A stretch of DNA of 64,000 bases from Thiobacillus sp. 63-78 (lineage in GTDB: Bacteria > Pseudomonadota > Gammaproteobacteria > Burkholderiales > Thiobacillaceae). Below the pieces are notes generated by a model. The model did no database searches, had not been told where the DNA came from, and was given only the letters and a program-made list of their open reading frames with translations. Shown in pieces: positions 18,005 to 27,117 of the stretch. The stretch spans positions 76,538-140,537 of the forward strand of contig MKWM01000019.1 in the NCBI GenBank assembly GCA_001899765.1, written 5' to 3'. Position numbers and translations under genes: made by a program. Position 1 is the stretch's first letter. The number at the start of each line of letters is the position of its first letter.

Positions 18005-19069
18005 CTATCCCAGATTCTTGACGATGTGCGGCCCGATGACATTGGCCAGCGCCCGCGGCATTTTCTTCCAGGCCTGGATGAAGAGGCGGTATTTGGGGTT
18101 GAGCGGATTGATCTCGGGAACGTCGCTGTCGGTGACCAGAAAGTATTCGTAATACAGTGGTGCCGGCTCGAAGCCCCAGTTCTTCTTGAAGTCGAATGAG
18201 CCGGTACCGCGCTTGCTGCGGCCGAAGTCGAACACCTTGACACCACGCTCGCAGGCGCGCCGCATCAGATCCCAGTACATGAAGTCGTTGCCGGCCACCG
18301 CCCGCGCGGCGTCGACGCCGCCGCCGTAATACGGCAGCACTTCGTCGCGGAAGTAGAACGACATCACACTGGCGATGACCTTTCCTTCCAGCGTAATGGT
18401 GAGCACCTCGCACTCGTCGCCAAACTCTTCCTTCAACAGGCGAAAGAACCTGCGCGAGAATACCGGTGTGCCCAGGCGATGCACGCTTGCCGAATAGGCC
18501 TGAAAGAATCGTGTGGTGTCGGGGTCGATTTCTCCCGCCAGGCCGGCCTTGATGCCTTTGCGCACCATCGCGCGCTGCTTGCGCGGAATGGCATTCATGT
18601 TGGCTTCGACGTCGGGCTCGATGGCTTTCCTGAAGGTGACGTACAGCTCCTTGGTCGGCCAGTGGGCATGCTGGGCCGCCCGATTGCGGTATTCGAGCGC
18701 ACCGACCTCGAGGCGCACGGCCAGGGCCTGGGCCGCCTCGTCGAGTGCGCGCCAGGCGGCATCGTGATCGGCGAGAATGCCGCCATAGGCGCAAAACGGC
18801 AGCGCGCCCAGGCTGTGGCCGAACAGGCGGCTGCGGATTTCGGCCAGCGGCAGCACGCCCACGATCTCGCCGCCCCGCTCGGCCAGCATGAAATGCGTGC
18901 GATGACCGAAGGCCGCTTCGATCACGCGCTTCCAGCCGGCGCGATGGAAGAACGTCGCATCCGGATGCGTATTCACATAGGCCTCCCACTGGGCGAGGTC
19001 ACGCGCCTCCAGCGCGCGCACCGTGACGTCGGCCGATGCCGTTTCAACCTGCAGGGATTCGGATGGCAT
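18005..19069 (-). CDS. FemAB-like protein of the XrtA/PEP-CTERM system
   Basis: The 354-residue protein has two GNAT-like halves typical of FemAB/peptidyltransferase relatives: GWKRVIEAAFGHRTHFMLAE in the first, MSFYFRDEVLPYYGGGVDA and FDFGRSKRGTGSFDFKKNWG in the second. It fits the exosortase-associated FemAB family (TIGR03019 from memory). The true substrate in these loci is unknown. An aminoacyl or acyl transfer to the polymer or a lipid carrier is possible. The ATG at 19069 (MPSESLQVE) lies three bases from the stop of the deacetylase gene. Confidence 0.87.
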   Translation of the reverse strand: MPSESLQVETASADVTVRALEARDLAQWEAYVNTHPDATFFHRAGWKRVIEAAFGHRTHFMLAERGGEIVGVLPLAEIRSRLFGHSLGALPFCAYGGILADHDAAWRALDEAAQALAVRLEVGALEYRNRAAQHAHWPTKELYVTFRKAIEPDVEANMNAIPRKQRAMVRKGIKAGLAGEIDPDTTRFFQAYSASVHRLGTPVFSRRFFRLLKEEFGDECEVLTITLEGKVIASVMSFYFRDEVLPYYGGGVDAARAVAGNDFMYWDLMRRACERGVKVFDFGRSKRGTGSFDFKKNWGFEPAPLYYEYFLVTDSDVPEINPLNPKYRLFIQAWKKMPRALANVIGPHIVKNLG

Positions 19070-19071
19070 GT

Positions 19072-19917
19072 TCACTGTTCTGGCAGGAACACGCGATCGA
19101 CACGGTCCCATTCGAAATCGGTGAACAGCTGGCGCAGCCGGCCCGGCATGCGTTGCAGATTGACGTAATGGCGGAAGCGCGTCCTGGCCGACAGGCCGGA
19201 CTGGCGCGGCTGTCCGGCGTCGAGTTCCCATGGATGAAAGTAGAACATGCAGGGTGCGCGATCCTGCGTGTTGACGCGATTCAGCATCCAGCGCGATATC
19301 GAATACGGCAGCAGACGGAACCAGCCGCCGCCCGCCGCGGGCCAGTTGCGCCCCATCAGCGGCAGCGTGGTGGGCGGCAGTTCGAGAATGCCGGTCTCGC
19401 CGTTGGGCCGATTGGGGAATCGGGGCGCGTCGGGCATGCCGTAATGATCGTGACGCACCGGATAGATGCTCGAACTGTATACGTATCCTGCGTTCTCGAG
19501 TTCCTCGACCGCCCACCAGTTCTTCCGGCTGATGGAGAAGCTCGGCGCGCGGTAACCGCGGATGGCAACGCCGCCAAGATCCTCGAGAAGCTGCTTGGCG
19601 CGGGTGATGTCATCGCGGAATTGCCCGGGCGTGAGGTCGCTCGCACGCTGATGGCCGTAGCCGTGGCTGGCGAGCTCGTGGCCGTTGTCGACGATGCGGC
19701 GCACCACCTGGGGGTAGCGCTCGGCGATCCAGCCGAGCGTGAAGAAAGTCGCCTTGGCATCCGTCTCGTCGAGCAGACCGAGGATCGCATCGACATTGCG
19801 CTCGACCCGGCACGGCAACGAATCCCAGTCTTCGCGCCGGATATGCGGGGCGAAGGCCGACACCTGGAAATAATCCTCGACATCGATCGACATGGCATTC
19901 CTGATGCGTTCGGCCAT
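19072..19917 (-). CDS. XrtA-associated polysaccharide deacetylase
   Basis: The 281-residue NodB-type carbohydrate esterase (CE4) starts MAERIRNAMSIDVEDYFQ. The metal-binding motifs are visible: DVEDYFQVSAF for the first Asp, NGHELASHGYGH for the paired His, and GYRAPSFS for the Arg motif. The family (TIGR03006-like) removes N-acetyl groups from the polymer or its precursor. The ATG at 19917 shares a base with the TAA of wecB. Because wecB makes ManNAc precursor, deacetylation of an N-acetylhexosamine is a reasonable inference. Confidence 0.9.
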   Translation of the reverse strand: MAERIRNAMSIDVEDYFQVSAFAPHIRREDWDSLPCRVERNVDAILGLLDETDAKATFFTLGWIAERYPQVVRRIVDNGHELASHGYGHQRASDLTPGQFRDDITRAKQLLEDLGGVAIRGYRAPSFSISRKNWWAVEELENAGYVYSSSIYPVRHDHYGMPDAPRFPNRPNGETGILELPPTTLPLMGRNWPAAGGGWFRLLPYSISRWMLNRVNTQDRAPCMFYFHPWELDAGQPRQSGLSARTRFRHYVNLQRMPGRLRQLFTDFEWDRVDRVFLPEQ

Positions 19918-21038
19918 TACGCAATCCTTGTCCCCGGCAGGAGATGGACCCCCTTCTGCCTGGGCAGCCATTCTTTCAGCTTGTACGCAATGCGCATGGC
20001 CGCGCGGCCATCCCAGTATTCGGGAATACGCCCGGCCTTGCCGCCGCCGGCCATCACTTCCACGAACGCGCGGCGGATCGCTTCGGGGTGGGGGCCGACC
20101 AGGGTGTTGGTCCCCTCGGAAAGGGTGATCGGCCGCTCGGTGTTCTCGCGCAGGGTGAGACACGGGACGCCCAGCGCCGTGGTCTCCTCCTGGATGCCGC
20201 CGGAGTCGGTCAGTACCAGTTTGGCGTCGCGCATCAGGCCGAGCATGTCCAGATAGCCCACCGGTGGCAGGATGCGCAGGCCGTCGAGCCGGGCGCTGAA
20301 GCCGAATTTATCGATGTTGCCGCGCGTGCGGGGATGCAGGGGCATGACGACCGGCAGGGCGCGATTGATCTCGCCGATCACATCGAGCAGCGCGCCGAGC
20401 GTGGCCGGGTCGTCGACGTTGGACGGCCGGTGCAGCGTCAGCACCGCATACTGCGGCAGCGCGGCGCCCAGGGTGCGGGCGCTCGGCACGGCGCGTTCGA
20501 GATTGCGGTGCAGGGTGTCGATCATCACGTTGCCGACGAACTCGACGCGTGCGGGATCGATGCCTTCACGCTGCAGGTTGGCGAGCGCGCTCTTCTCCGT
20601 CGTGAACAGCAGATCGGAAATCTGGTCGGTCAGCACGCGGTTGATTTCTTCCGGCATGCTGCGGTCGTAGCTGCGCAGGCCGGCCTCGACATGGATCACG
20701 CGTACGCCGCGCTTGGCCGCCACCAGCGCGCAGGCGATGGTGGAATTGACATCGCCCACCACCAGCACGGCCTGCGGCCGCACGCTTTCGAGTACGGGCT
20801 CGAAGCGTTTCATCACCTCGGCCGTCTGCACGGCGTGACTGCCGGAGCCGACTTCCAGATGATGATCGGGACGCGGGATGCCAAGGTCGGCGAAGAAACT
20901 GTCGCTCATCGCCGCGTCGTAATGCTGGCCGGTATGCAGCAGCTGCGCGGCGACGCCGGCCTCGGCCAGGGCCGCCATCACCGGGGCGATCTTCATGAAA
21001 TTGGGGCGGGCGCCCGCGACGCATAAAATCTGGGTCAT
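19917..21038 (-). CDS. wecB: UDP-N-acetylglucosamine 2-epimerase (non-hydrolysing)
   Basis: The 373-residue protein interconverts UDP-GlcNAc and UDP-ManNAc in the cytoplasm. The N-terminus CVAGARPNFMKIAPV, then VVGDVNSTIAC, HVEAGLRSYDRSMPEEINR, LTLHRPSNVDD and LTDSGGIQEE are all hallmark motifs of the non-hydrolysing 2-epimerase, with catalytic acids and the UDP-binding Glu in place. Length is normal. It is tightly packed between the ATPase gene (9-base gap) and the deacetylase gene. It supplies a ManNAc-type building block for the exopolysaccharide. Confidence 0.95.
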   Translation of the reverse strand: MTQILCVAGARPNFMKIAPVMAALAEAGVAAQLLHTGQHYDAAMSDSFFADLGIPRPDHHLEVGSGSHAVQTAEVMKRFEPVLESVRPQAVLVVGDVNSTIACALVAAKRGVRVIHVEAGLRSYDRSMPEEINRVLTDQISDLLFTTEKSALANLQREGIDPARVEFVGNVMIDTLHRNLERAVPSARTLGAALPQYAVLTLHRPSNVDDPATLGALLDVIGEINRALPVVMPLHPRTRGNIDKFGFSARLDGLRILPPVGYLDMLGLMRDAKLVLTDSGGIQEETTALGVPCLTLRENTERPITLSEGTNTLVGPHPEAIRRAFVEVMAGGGKAGRIPEYWDGRAAMRIAYKLKEWLPRQKGVHLLPGTRIA

Positions 21039-21047
21039 GGTCGGGAA

Positions 21048-22082
21048 TCAGTGCGTGGGATCGGGGGTGTCCGGCGGCGCGTCACCGTCCGCCGCCGCGT
21101 GGCGTTCGCTCACCGTGTAAAGAATCTTGCGCACGATGGGCAGGATACGATTGACCGAACGTTCCACCTGATCCATGCGCTGCGCCAGACGGGCGCTGTC
21201 TTCGCCGTTCAGGACGCCACCCGCCTGCGTATGATTGTTGACGCCGGTCGTCCCGTGGAAATCCTGATGCGCGACCTCGTTCTTCAGATCGGCGATCACC
21301 TCGACCACCTCGGCTTCGCCGAAATGATTTTTCTCCTCGAGAAAACCGAACAGCAGCAAACGGTCGCAGGTGGTATTGAGACGCCGTGGAATGCCGCCGG
21401 TAAAACGGTGCAATTCGGTGAAGGCCTCGTCGTCGAATCCCGGCGTGCCGTGCCAGCCGACGGTACGCAGGCGGTGTTCGATGTAGCCGCGCGTCTCGTC
21501 GGCATCGAGCGGCCCCAGGTGATACGAGGCCACGACGCGCTGGCGCAACTGCTGCATGTCCGGGCTTTGCAGAATGCCACGAAACTCAGGCTGCCCCAGC
21601 AGGAAGGTCTGGATCAGCGAACGTTCGCTGGTCTGAAAATTCGACAGCATGCGCAGCTCTTCCACGGCGCGCGGCGTCAGGTTCTGCGCCTCGTCCACCA
21701 CCAGCAGCGCGCGCTTGCCCTGGCGCGCGGCCGCGGCCAGGAAATCTTCCAGATTTTTCAGCAGCGCGGATTTGGTCAGGCCTTCGTGTTCCAGCCCGAA
21801 CGACGCGGCCACGCTGCGCAGCGTATCCTCCGCATCCAGCTGGGTCGACACCAGCTGCGCCGCCACCAGATTGTGCGACTCGAGCTGACGGAACAGGTTG
21901 CGCACCAGCGTGGTCTTGCCGGCGCCGACCTCACCGGTGATGACGATGAATCCTTCGCCCAGCGACAGGCCGTAATCCAGATAGGCCATCGCCCGCTTGT
22001 GGCCCTTGGAGCCGAAGAAAAATCGCGGATCGGGATTGAGCTGGAACGGTTTGGCGCTAAAGCAGTAATAATCTTCGTACAT
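21048..22082 (-). CDS. XrtA-associated AAA ATPase (ExeA/GspA-like)
   Basis: The 344-residue protein begins MYEDYYCFSAKPFQLNPDPR, a start shared by ExeA-like AAA ATPases. The Walker A is TGEVGAGKTTLV (about residues 50-61), the Walker B ALLVVDEAQNL, and sensor-like residues follow in GGIPRRLN. It fits TIGR03015. The C-terminal 70 residues are polar and may form a coiled coil around QRMDQVERSVNRILP. The family may control chain assembly or export by ATP hydrolysis. The ATG at 22082 is preferred over a TTG six bases upstream. Confidence 0.9.
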   Translation of the reverse strand: MYEDYYCFSAKPFQLNPDPRFFFGSKGHKRAMAYLDYGLSLGEGFIVITGEVGAGKTTLVRNLFRQLESHNLVAAQLVSTQLDAEDTLRSVAASFGLEHEGLTKSALLKNLEDFLAAAARQGKRALLVVDEAQNLTPRAVEELRMLSNFQTSERSLIQTFLLGQPEFRGILQSPDMQQLRQRVVASYHLGPLDADETRGYIEHRLRTVGWHGTPGFDDEAFTELHRFTGGIPRRLNTTCDRLLLFGFLEEKNHFGEAEVVEVIADLKNEVAHQDFHGTTGVNNHTQAGGVLNGEDSARLAQRMDQVERSVNRILPIVRKILYTVSERHAAADGDAPPDTPDPTH

Positions 22083-22156
22083 GGGCAATCCGTTGTCTGG
22101 GTGAAGGCACGGCGTGCACGGAATAGAGCAACGGCTGTGCCATGCCGGCGGAGCGG

Positions 22157-23770
22157 TCAGAAACGCATGTTGGCCGACGCCGTGAGGCTGTTTTCGTCGT
22201 AGTCGGCGTTCGCCGCGTTCGAACTCCGTTGGGTATGGCGGAAAGTCAACGCGCCGTAGAGCCGGTCGGTGAAACGGCGGTTGAGGCCCAGGCTGAGACT
22301 GAGAAGATCGTCCTGTCGCGGGACGCCGTTCGTGAGCGAGCTATCCAGACTGGTACGGGTCAGCGACAAAATGCTGTTGGCCGTGACCGTCTCGGACAGG
22401 CGATAGCTGGCTGAGCCTGTCACGTCCTGAATATGATCCTGGGCATTGCCCAATAATTGGTACAACCGCTTGGTGTCTTGCGCGGAGAGACCGAACCCCA
22501 GTTTACCGATATCCCATGACACTCCCGCAGTAAAACTTTTGATAACAAAAACACCAGTGGCAATTGAAGTAGGAAATCCTAGTGTCACCAGATCTGCTGC
22601 TGAATAGCCATAAAATCTTTGGAACGCGTCCGCCACCTGCCCAGCGGGATATGGTCCGACACAATTCGGCGGAGGTAATTCTGAAAGGTCGGAGGCTGGC
22701 GGGAAATGTGGGGCTGTCCCACACACAAAATACAACCGTCCTCCCTGTTCCAGAAGCTGCTGCGAAATGTCGCTCACATCCTCGGAATAGCGCACCCGCC
22801 ATTGCGTGAGCCGCGTGCGGTGCTTCGCAGCCAGACTGAACGTGCGGCCGAAATAGCGCTCGCCAACCGATGCTTCCAGGTTCGTACGACGCGTAGGCGT
22901 CCACCCGGCACCTACGCTGTAGAAGGCACCGCTCGTTCCACTCGTGCTCAGGTAATCGTTCGAATCATGGCCGACCGTGCCGAATACCCGGAACTGGCGG
23001 GTCAAGGCATAACCGGCGGTTGCACTGACGCTTTCGAACGTGACGTCGGTATTGTTGACGCTGTTGAGGGCATTGCGGTTTTGTATCTTGCGGAGGGAGT
23101 AATTGAGCCCCCAACTGAAGTCAGTGAAGCGGGTGCCGCTGTTCAGGCTGGCAGAAAACGAATTCGAACTGGAATCCGGCGCGACGTTGTTCTGGAAAAT
23201 CGCGCCGCTGGCCGTGTAGCGCGCCTGCGCGAAAGCGAAGGTGCCCAGTCGCTGCTGGATATAGGGACTGATCGAGTAGAGGCCGACGGTGGTCCGGTTG
23301 CTGTTGTTGATGCTGGCGTCGGCGGGCGACCCCAGCAGCGAGATCAGTTGCTGCGAGACATTGGCGTGGCCGTCGATGAACAGGAAGTCCTTGACCAGTT
23401 CGGCTTTCCCGACCGCGTTGAGATTGTGATAGATGTTATCGTTCTGGTCGCCGCCGAAACGCTCCACGGCCGTCAGGCCGTATTGCAGGCTGGCCTGCAC
23501 CCGGCGCGAGCCTTCCGAACGCAGCGTGAAGCCGGGCGTCGCGGTGAGGATCAAGGCATCCTGGGGATTGTTCGAACTCTGCCTGACGTTGTCGGTATAG
23601 GTGGACGACGCATTCACATACGGCTCGAAGCGCCAGTCGATGGCGTGGGCGGCCGGCGCGAAGGCCAGCGCCGCGAGGGCGGCACACGCAGCGGGACGGC
23701 CCAGCCTGTTGTTCAGTGCCGCCGGCGCGCCGCCGCGGTGCTTACTTGCCGTAACTGCCATAGTAACCAT
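22157..23770 (-). CDS. XrtA-associated outer-membrane beta-barrel protein
   Basis: The 537-residue protein has a signal peptide ending AFAPAAHA, just before IDWRFEPYVNASSTYTDNV. The rest is a run of alternating amphipathic strands and it ends in Phe (SANMRF), as outer-membrane barrels do. It fits the PEP-CTERM-associated family TIGR03016. Its probable job is polymer passage or secretion at the outer membrane, acting with the export lipoprotein. The start region overlaps the last 29 bases of the tyrosine kinase gene. A second ATG at 23761 is an alternative start. Confidence 0.85.
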   Translation of the reverse strand: MVTMAVTASKHRGGAPAALNNRLGRPAACAALAALAFAPAAHAIDWRFEPYVNASSTYTDNVRQSSNNPQDALILTATPGFTLRSEGSRRVQASLQYGLTAVERFGGDQNDNIYHNLNAVGKAELVKDFLFIDGHANVSQQLISLLGSPADASINNSNRTTVGLYSISPYIQQRLGTFAFAQARYTASGAIFQNNVAPDSSSNSFSASLNSGTRFTDFSWGLNYSLRKIQNRNALNSVNNTDVTFESVSATAGYALTRQFRVFGTVGHDSNDYLSTSGTSGAFYSVGAGWTPTRRTNLEASVGERYFGRTFSLAAKHRTRLTQWRVRYSEDVSDISQQLLEQGGRLYFVCGTAPHFPPASDLSELPPPNCVGPYPAGQVADAFQRFYGYSAADLVTLGFPTSIATGVFVIKSFTAGVSWDIGKLGFGLSAQDTKRLYQLLGNAQDHIQDVTGSASYRLSETVTANSILSLTRTSLDSSLTNGVPRQDDLLSLSLGLNRRFTDRLYGALTFRHTQRSSNAANADYDENSLTASANMRF

Positions 23771-24674
23771 AGTAGTAGTCCGCGCCCGGGGTCGGCGTGG
23801 TCTTGTTCAGCAGCATGCCGACGACCTCGCACGACTGGATGTGGCTCAGGGCTTCACGTACCGCTTCCTGCGAGGTTTTCTCGGCTTCCACCACCATGAC
23901 GATCTGGCCCATGTGCGTGGCGAGTACGCTCGACTCGCTGGTCGCCAGCAGCGGCGGTGAATCGAACAGGATGATACGGTCGGGGTAGCGGTTGCCGATG
24001 TCCTCGATGAGGCGCGTCATGGCGGCACTCGCCAGCAGTTCGGTCGCGCGCTTGTAGGTATGCCCGGCCGGCAGCACGGTCAGCTTGGCGATATCGGTCT
24101 TGATCAGCACGTCGGACAATTTGAGATCCTTGTCCTGCAGCACGTCGAGCAGGCCCTTGTCGGCATGAATGCCGAGATATTCGGGCACGCGCGGCTTGGC
24201 GACGTCGGCGTCGATCAGCAGGACGGTGCGATCCATCTCCATCGCCATCGAGATCGCCAGGTTGATGGCGCAGAAGCTCTTGCCCTCGCCCGGCAGCGAA
24301 CTGGTGATCATGATGAGGTTGCCGTTCTTGACGCGCGCCGTCCCCTGGCCAAACGCATTGGCGATGAGGGGCCGCTTGATGATGCGGAATTCTTCGGCGA
24401 TCTGGCTCTTTTCCGCATCCGGCGCCACCACGCCCATACGATGCAGGCGCGCCAGGTTGATCGACTGAATCTGGCTTCCGCCCTCCATCGCAAGCGTATC
24501 CGGCGCATTGAAGATCGGCTCGACCGGCGTGGCAACGAAGGACGCCGCGTGGTTGTTGCGTTGCTTGTTGAGCGCATTTTCGATCAGGCTGGCGTCGTGG
24601 CCGGGACCGTTCCCGGGAGCGGGATGCGGCACGCCCGTGCCAATCTTGCCTGCCGCTTTTTCAATGATGCTCAT
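23742..24674 (-). CDS. XrtA-associated tyrosine autokinase
   Basis: A 310-residue cytoplasmic BY-kinase domain. The Walker A is TSSLPGEGKSFC, the Walker A' VLLIDADVAKPR and the Walker B IILFDSPP. The tail GADYYYGYYGSYGK is a tyrosine cluster, the usual autophosphorylation site. It fits TIGR03018. The domain is separate from its membrane activator, the chain-length protein encoded nine bases upstream, as in many proteobacterial pairs. The kinase controls polymer length and export through cycles of phosphorylation. Confidence 0.92.
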   Translation of the reverse strand: MSIIEKAAGKIGTGVPHPAPGNGPGHDASLIENALNKQRNNHAASFVATPVEPIFNAPDTLAMEGGSQIQSINLARLHRMGVVAPDAEKSQIAEEFRIIKRPLIANAFGQGTARVKNGNLIMITSSLPGEGKSFCAINLAISMAMEMDRTVLLIDADVAKPRVPEYLGIHADKGLLDVLQDKDLKLSDVLIKTDIAKLTVLPAGHTYKRATELLASAAMTRLIEDIGNRYPDRIILFDSPPLLATSESSVLATHMGQIVMVVEAEKTSQEAVREALSHIQSCEVVGMLLNKTTPTPGADYYYGYYGSYGK

Positions 24675-24682
24675 GGTTTCTC

Positions 24683-26218
24683 CTAGCCGGCGCGCGACAC
24701 GAGCAGTTGCAGGACCATCACTGCCCCATAGGCGGCAATCAGGCTGCCCAGGGTCGCCAGATACGTCAGCAGACCCTTGCGTTTGCGGCGACGGGTTTCG
24801 TCGGTTTCCACCCGCGACACGGCGCCCAGCAGCGGCAGGCCGGTCAATTCGCGCAGGACGCGGCGATCGGTCACGGTACGGCGCAACTGGCTCAGCAGGA
24901 AGGCCACCGCGATGCCCGCGCCCAACCCGCCCAGCGTCACCAGCGTGAGCAGCAGCGGGCGGTTCGGCCACGCCGGCTGGCTCGGCACGAAGGGCGGATC
25001 GATCACCCGGAAATCGACGGTGTCGGTCTTGCTCTCGACCTCGCCCGACATGGTGACGGACTCGCGGCGCTTCAGCAGCGCATCGTAATTCTGCCGGTAG
25101 ACATCGTAGTCGCGTGTCAGCTGGGTGTACTCCTGTTCAACCTGCGGGATCATGTTGGAGGCCTGGCGCAAGTCGGCATAGCGGCGCTGATACTCTCCCA
25201 CGCGGGCCCGCAGGGAGGACACATTGGCATCCGCCTCGGCGATGGAAAGCGTGAGCTGCTGGTAGACCGGATTCTGGATCCGGGTTCCGGACGGATCGGC
25301 CTTGATTTTTGCCAGGTCGGCTTTTTTCTCCGCCTGCAGTTTTTCGATCAGGCGCTTGGTCGCCTGGACATCGGGATGCAGCTCGGTGTATTGCAGCCGC
25401 ATCTGATCCATCCCCTTCTGCAATGCCTGGATACGGTCGTCGATCTCGCTGTTGGTGGCCCCCGCCGCCGCTGCCGCGGTCAGCTCGGGTTCCTCGTCCG
25501 CCAGCTGGCGCTTCAACTGGTCACGACGGTTGACCGCTTCCGCCTGGTCCAGCTGGGCCTGCCGCAACTGGGTGCTCACCTCGGCCAGTTTCGCGTAATA
25601 ATCGCCGCCCTGCCCCGGCATCATGCCGATATGCTTCTGTTTGAATTCCTTGAGTGCATTTTCGGCATCGGTCAGTTTTTGCTGGTATTGCTGCAACTGC
25701 TCCTCGATGAAGCGCTGCGAACTGGAAATATCCTGACGCGTCTTGCCGAGGCTGGATTCCACGAATATGGTCAGCAGCGACTGCACCACCTTCTTGGCGA
25801 GGTCGCCGTTGGCGTCCTGATAACTGATGGTGTAGAGGTTCTCGCGCCCCGCATCGGCGATGGAAATCTTGCCGGCGAGACCGTTCAACATCTGCTCGGT
25901 CTGTTCAGGCGTCTTCGCCTTCACGTCCAGGTCGGTCATGCGCGCGACTTTTTCCAGCGTCGGCCGGCTCACCAGCTGGCGGGTCATCAGCTTGATCTGC
26001 TGCTCGACGTTGGGTTCGGCGGCCAGCCCCGACAGCAGCGGCTTCAGCAAGGTCTGCGTATCCACATAGACGCGCGCCGACGCCTGGTAGCGGTCCGGGA
26101 TCATCATCACCCAGGTCCAGCCGACGATACAGACCAGCCAGGCCACCGCCACGCCCCACCAGCGACGGTGCCAGGCGGCCTTGGCATAGCCGAGAATTTG
26201 TTGCAGCAATTGATCCAT
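24683..26218 (-). CDS. XrtA-associated chain-length determinant (Wzz-like)
   Basis: The 511-residue protein has transmembrane helices at about residues 20-38 and 425-447, plus a hydrophobic C-terminus. The periplasmic middle is strongly coiled-coil (RFIEEQLQQYQQKLTDAENA). The region RYQASARVYVDTQTLLKPL matches Wzz/PCP proteins, and the family is TIGR03007. It sets polymer length and activates the tyrosine kinase encoded next. The start is an unambiguous ATG. The gap to the export gene is 50 bases. Confidence 0.92.
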   Translation of the reverse strand: MDQLLQQILGYAKAAWHRRWWGVAVAWLVCIVGWTWVMMIPDRYQASARVYVDTQTLLKPLLSGLAAEPNVEQQIKLMTRQLVSRPTLEKVARMTDLDVKAKTPEQTEQMLNGLAGKISIADAGRENLYTISYQDANGDLAKKVVQSLLTIFVESSLGKTRQDISSSQRFIEEQLQQYQQKLTDAENALKEFKQKHIGMMPGQGGDYYAKLAEVSTQLRQAQLDQAEAVNRRDQLKRQLADEEPELTAAAAAGATNSEIDDRIQALQKGMDQMRLQYTELHPDVQATKRLIEKLQAEKKADLAKIKADPSGTRIQNPVYQQLTLSIAEADANVSSLRARVGEYQRRYADLRQASNMIPQVEQEYTQLTRDYDVYRQNYDALLKRRESVTMSGEVESKTDTVDFRVIDPPFVPSQPAWPNRPLLLTLVTLGGLGAGIAVAFLLSQLRRTVTDRRVLRELTGLPLLGAVSRVETDETRRRKRKGLLTYLATLGSLIAAYGAVMVLQLLVSRAG

Positions 26219-26268
26219 GTGGGCGTTCCGCCGTCAAGAAGCGCCGCTCGGGGCGGCGCGGATACGTT

Positions 26269-26892
26269 TCAGAACAGGCTTTCCGGCACGACCAGCACGT
26301 CACCCGGCCGCATGTCGACGTTGGCCGACGTATCGCCGCCGCGCAGCAGATCGTCGAGACGCACGCCGAGGCGTTCCTGCTTGCCCTCCACGGTACGCAG
26401 GATGTAAGCCTTGTTGCCCGCGGCGAAATCGGTCAGTCCACCCACCGAGATCATGAGATCGATCAGGCTCATGTGCTCGCGGTAGTTCAGCGCCTGCGGC
26501 TTGGCCGCTTCGCCCACGACCCGGATCTGCTGGTCGAACGGGCCGATGCCGCCGGCCACGATGACGGTGACGATGGGTTCCTGGATGTACTTGCCGAGCG
26601 CTTTCTCGATGTCGCGCGCCAGCTGGGTGGGAGTCTTGCCTGAAGCCTGGATATCCTCGACCAGATTCATGGTCATCTTGCCGTCCGGGCGGACCGGGAA
26701 GGTGCCGGAGACTTCGGGATTGCGCCAGACGAAGACCTGGACCGAGTCACCCGGGCCGACCAGGTAGTTCCAGTTGTAGTTTCCCGTCTGCGCAGGGGCG
26801 GGCGGATAGGTCGGCGTGCTGGAGCAGCCCGCCATGGCAGCGACGGCCAGCATGACGCCGGCACGTGCGAGATGCTTCTTGATCGTGAACAT
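26269..26892 (-). CDS. XrtA-associated polysaccharide export lipoprotein
   Basis: About 207 residues. A lipoprotein signal ends in a lipobox before Cys (AAMAGC). A poly-export domain follows (YLVGPGDSVQVFVWRNPEVS), then SLBB-like repeats. It resembles a short Wza/BexD protein and TIGR03027. It would form the outer-membrane or periplasmic part of the export channel. Two ATGs are possible, at 26898 and 26892. The second has a GGGAGG ribosome-binding site six bases away and is preferred. This is the first gene of the locus after the candidate promoter. Confidence 0.92.
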   Translation of the reverse strand: MFTIKKHLARAGVMLAVAAMAGCSSTPTYPPAPAQTGNYNWNYLVGPGDSVQVFVWRNPEVSGTFPVRPDGKMTMNLVEDIQASGKTPTQLARDIEKALGKYIQEPIVTVIVAGGIGPFDQQIRVVGEAAKPQALNYREHMSLIDLMISVGGLTDFAAGNKAYILRTVEGKQERLGVRLDDLLRGGDTSANVDMRPGDVLVVPESLF

Positions 26893-26922
26893 GTCCATCC
26901 TCCCTTAACCTTATATGCCGTT

Positions 26923-26954
26923 AATCCGCTGGCATTATGCCAGAGCGGATTATA
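26923..26954 (-). promoter_or_regulatory. Candidate promoter and overlapping dyad of the exopolysaccharide operon
   Basis: On the minus strand TATAAT occurs at 26954-26949, a perfect -10 hexamer, about 55 bases upstream of the export gene. A hyphenated dyad overlaps it: AATCCGC plus TGGCAT at 26923-26935 pairs with ATGCCA at 26937-26942 and GCGGATT at 26945-26951. The core TGGCATTATGCCA is a perfect palindrome. No good -35 box is seen, which would fit an activated promoter. The dyad could be an operator or a 5'-UTR hairpin. Confidence 0.45.
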
Positions 26955-27117
26955 AAACCGATGTCGATACAAAGACTGCAAGCAAGCCGCAGGCCAAATC
27001 ATCATTCCCCTGAAACACTGATCACGCAACGATTCTCGCCTCCTCCGCCGCCCCGAAGCGTCAGCTTCCCGACAACGATGTCGTAAGCCTGCCGCCTGAC
27101 GCGTTATCATGCCGGCC

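Noticed and set aside
26930-26945. Sigma-54 promoter on the minus strand
   Set aside because: The GG-N10-GC spacing fits, but the -12 element is poor and the sequence is explained by the dyad. Kept only as an alternative in the dyad finding.
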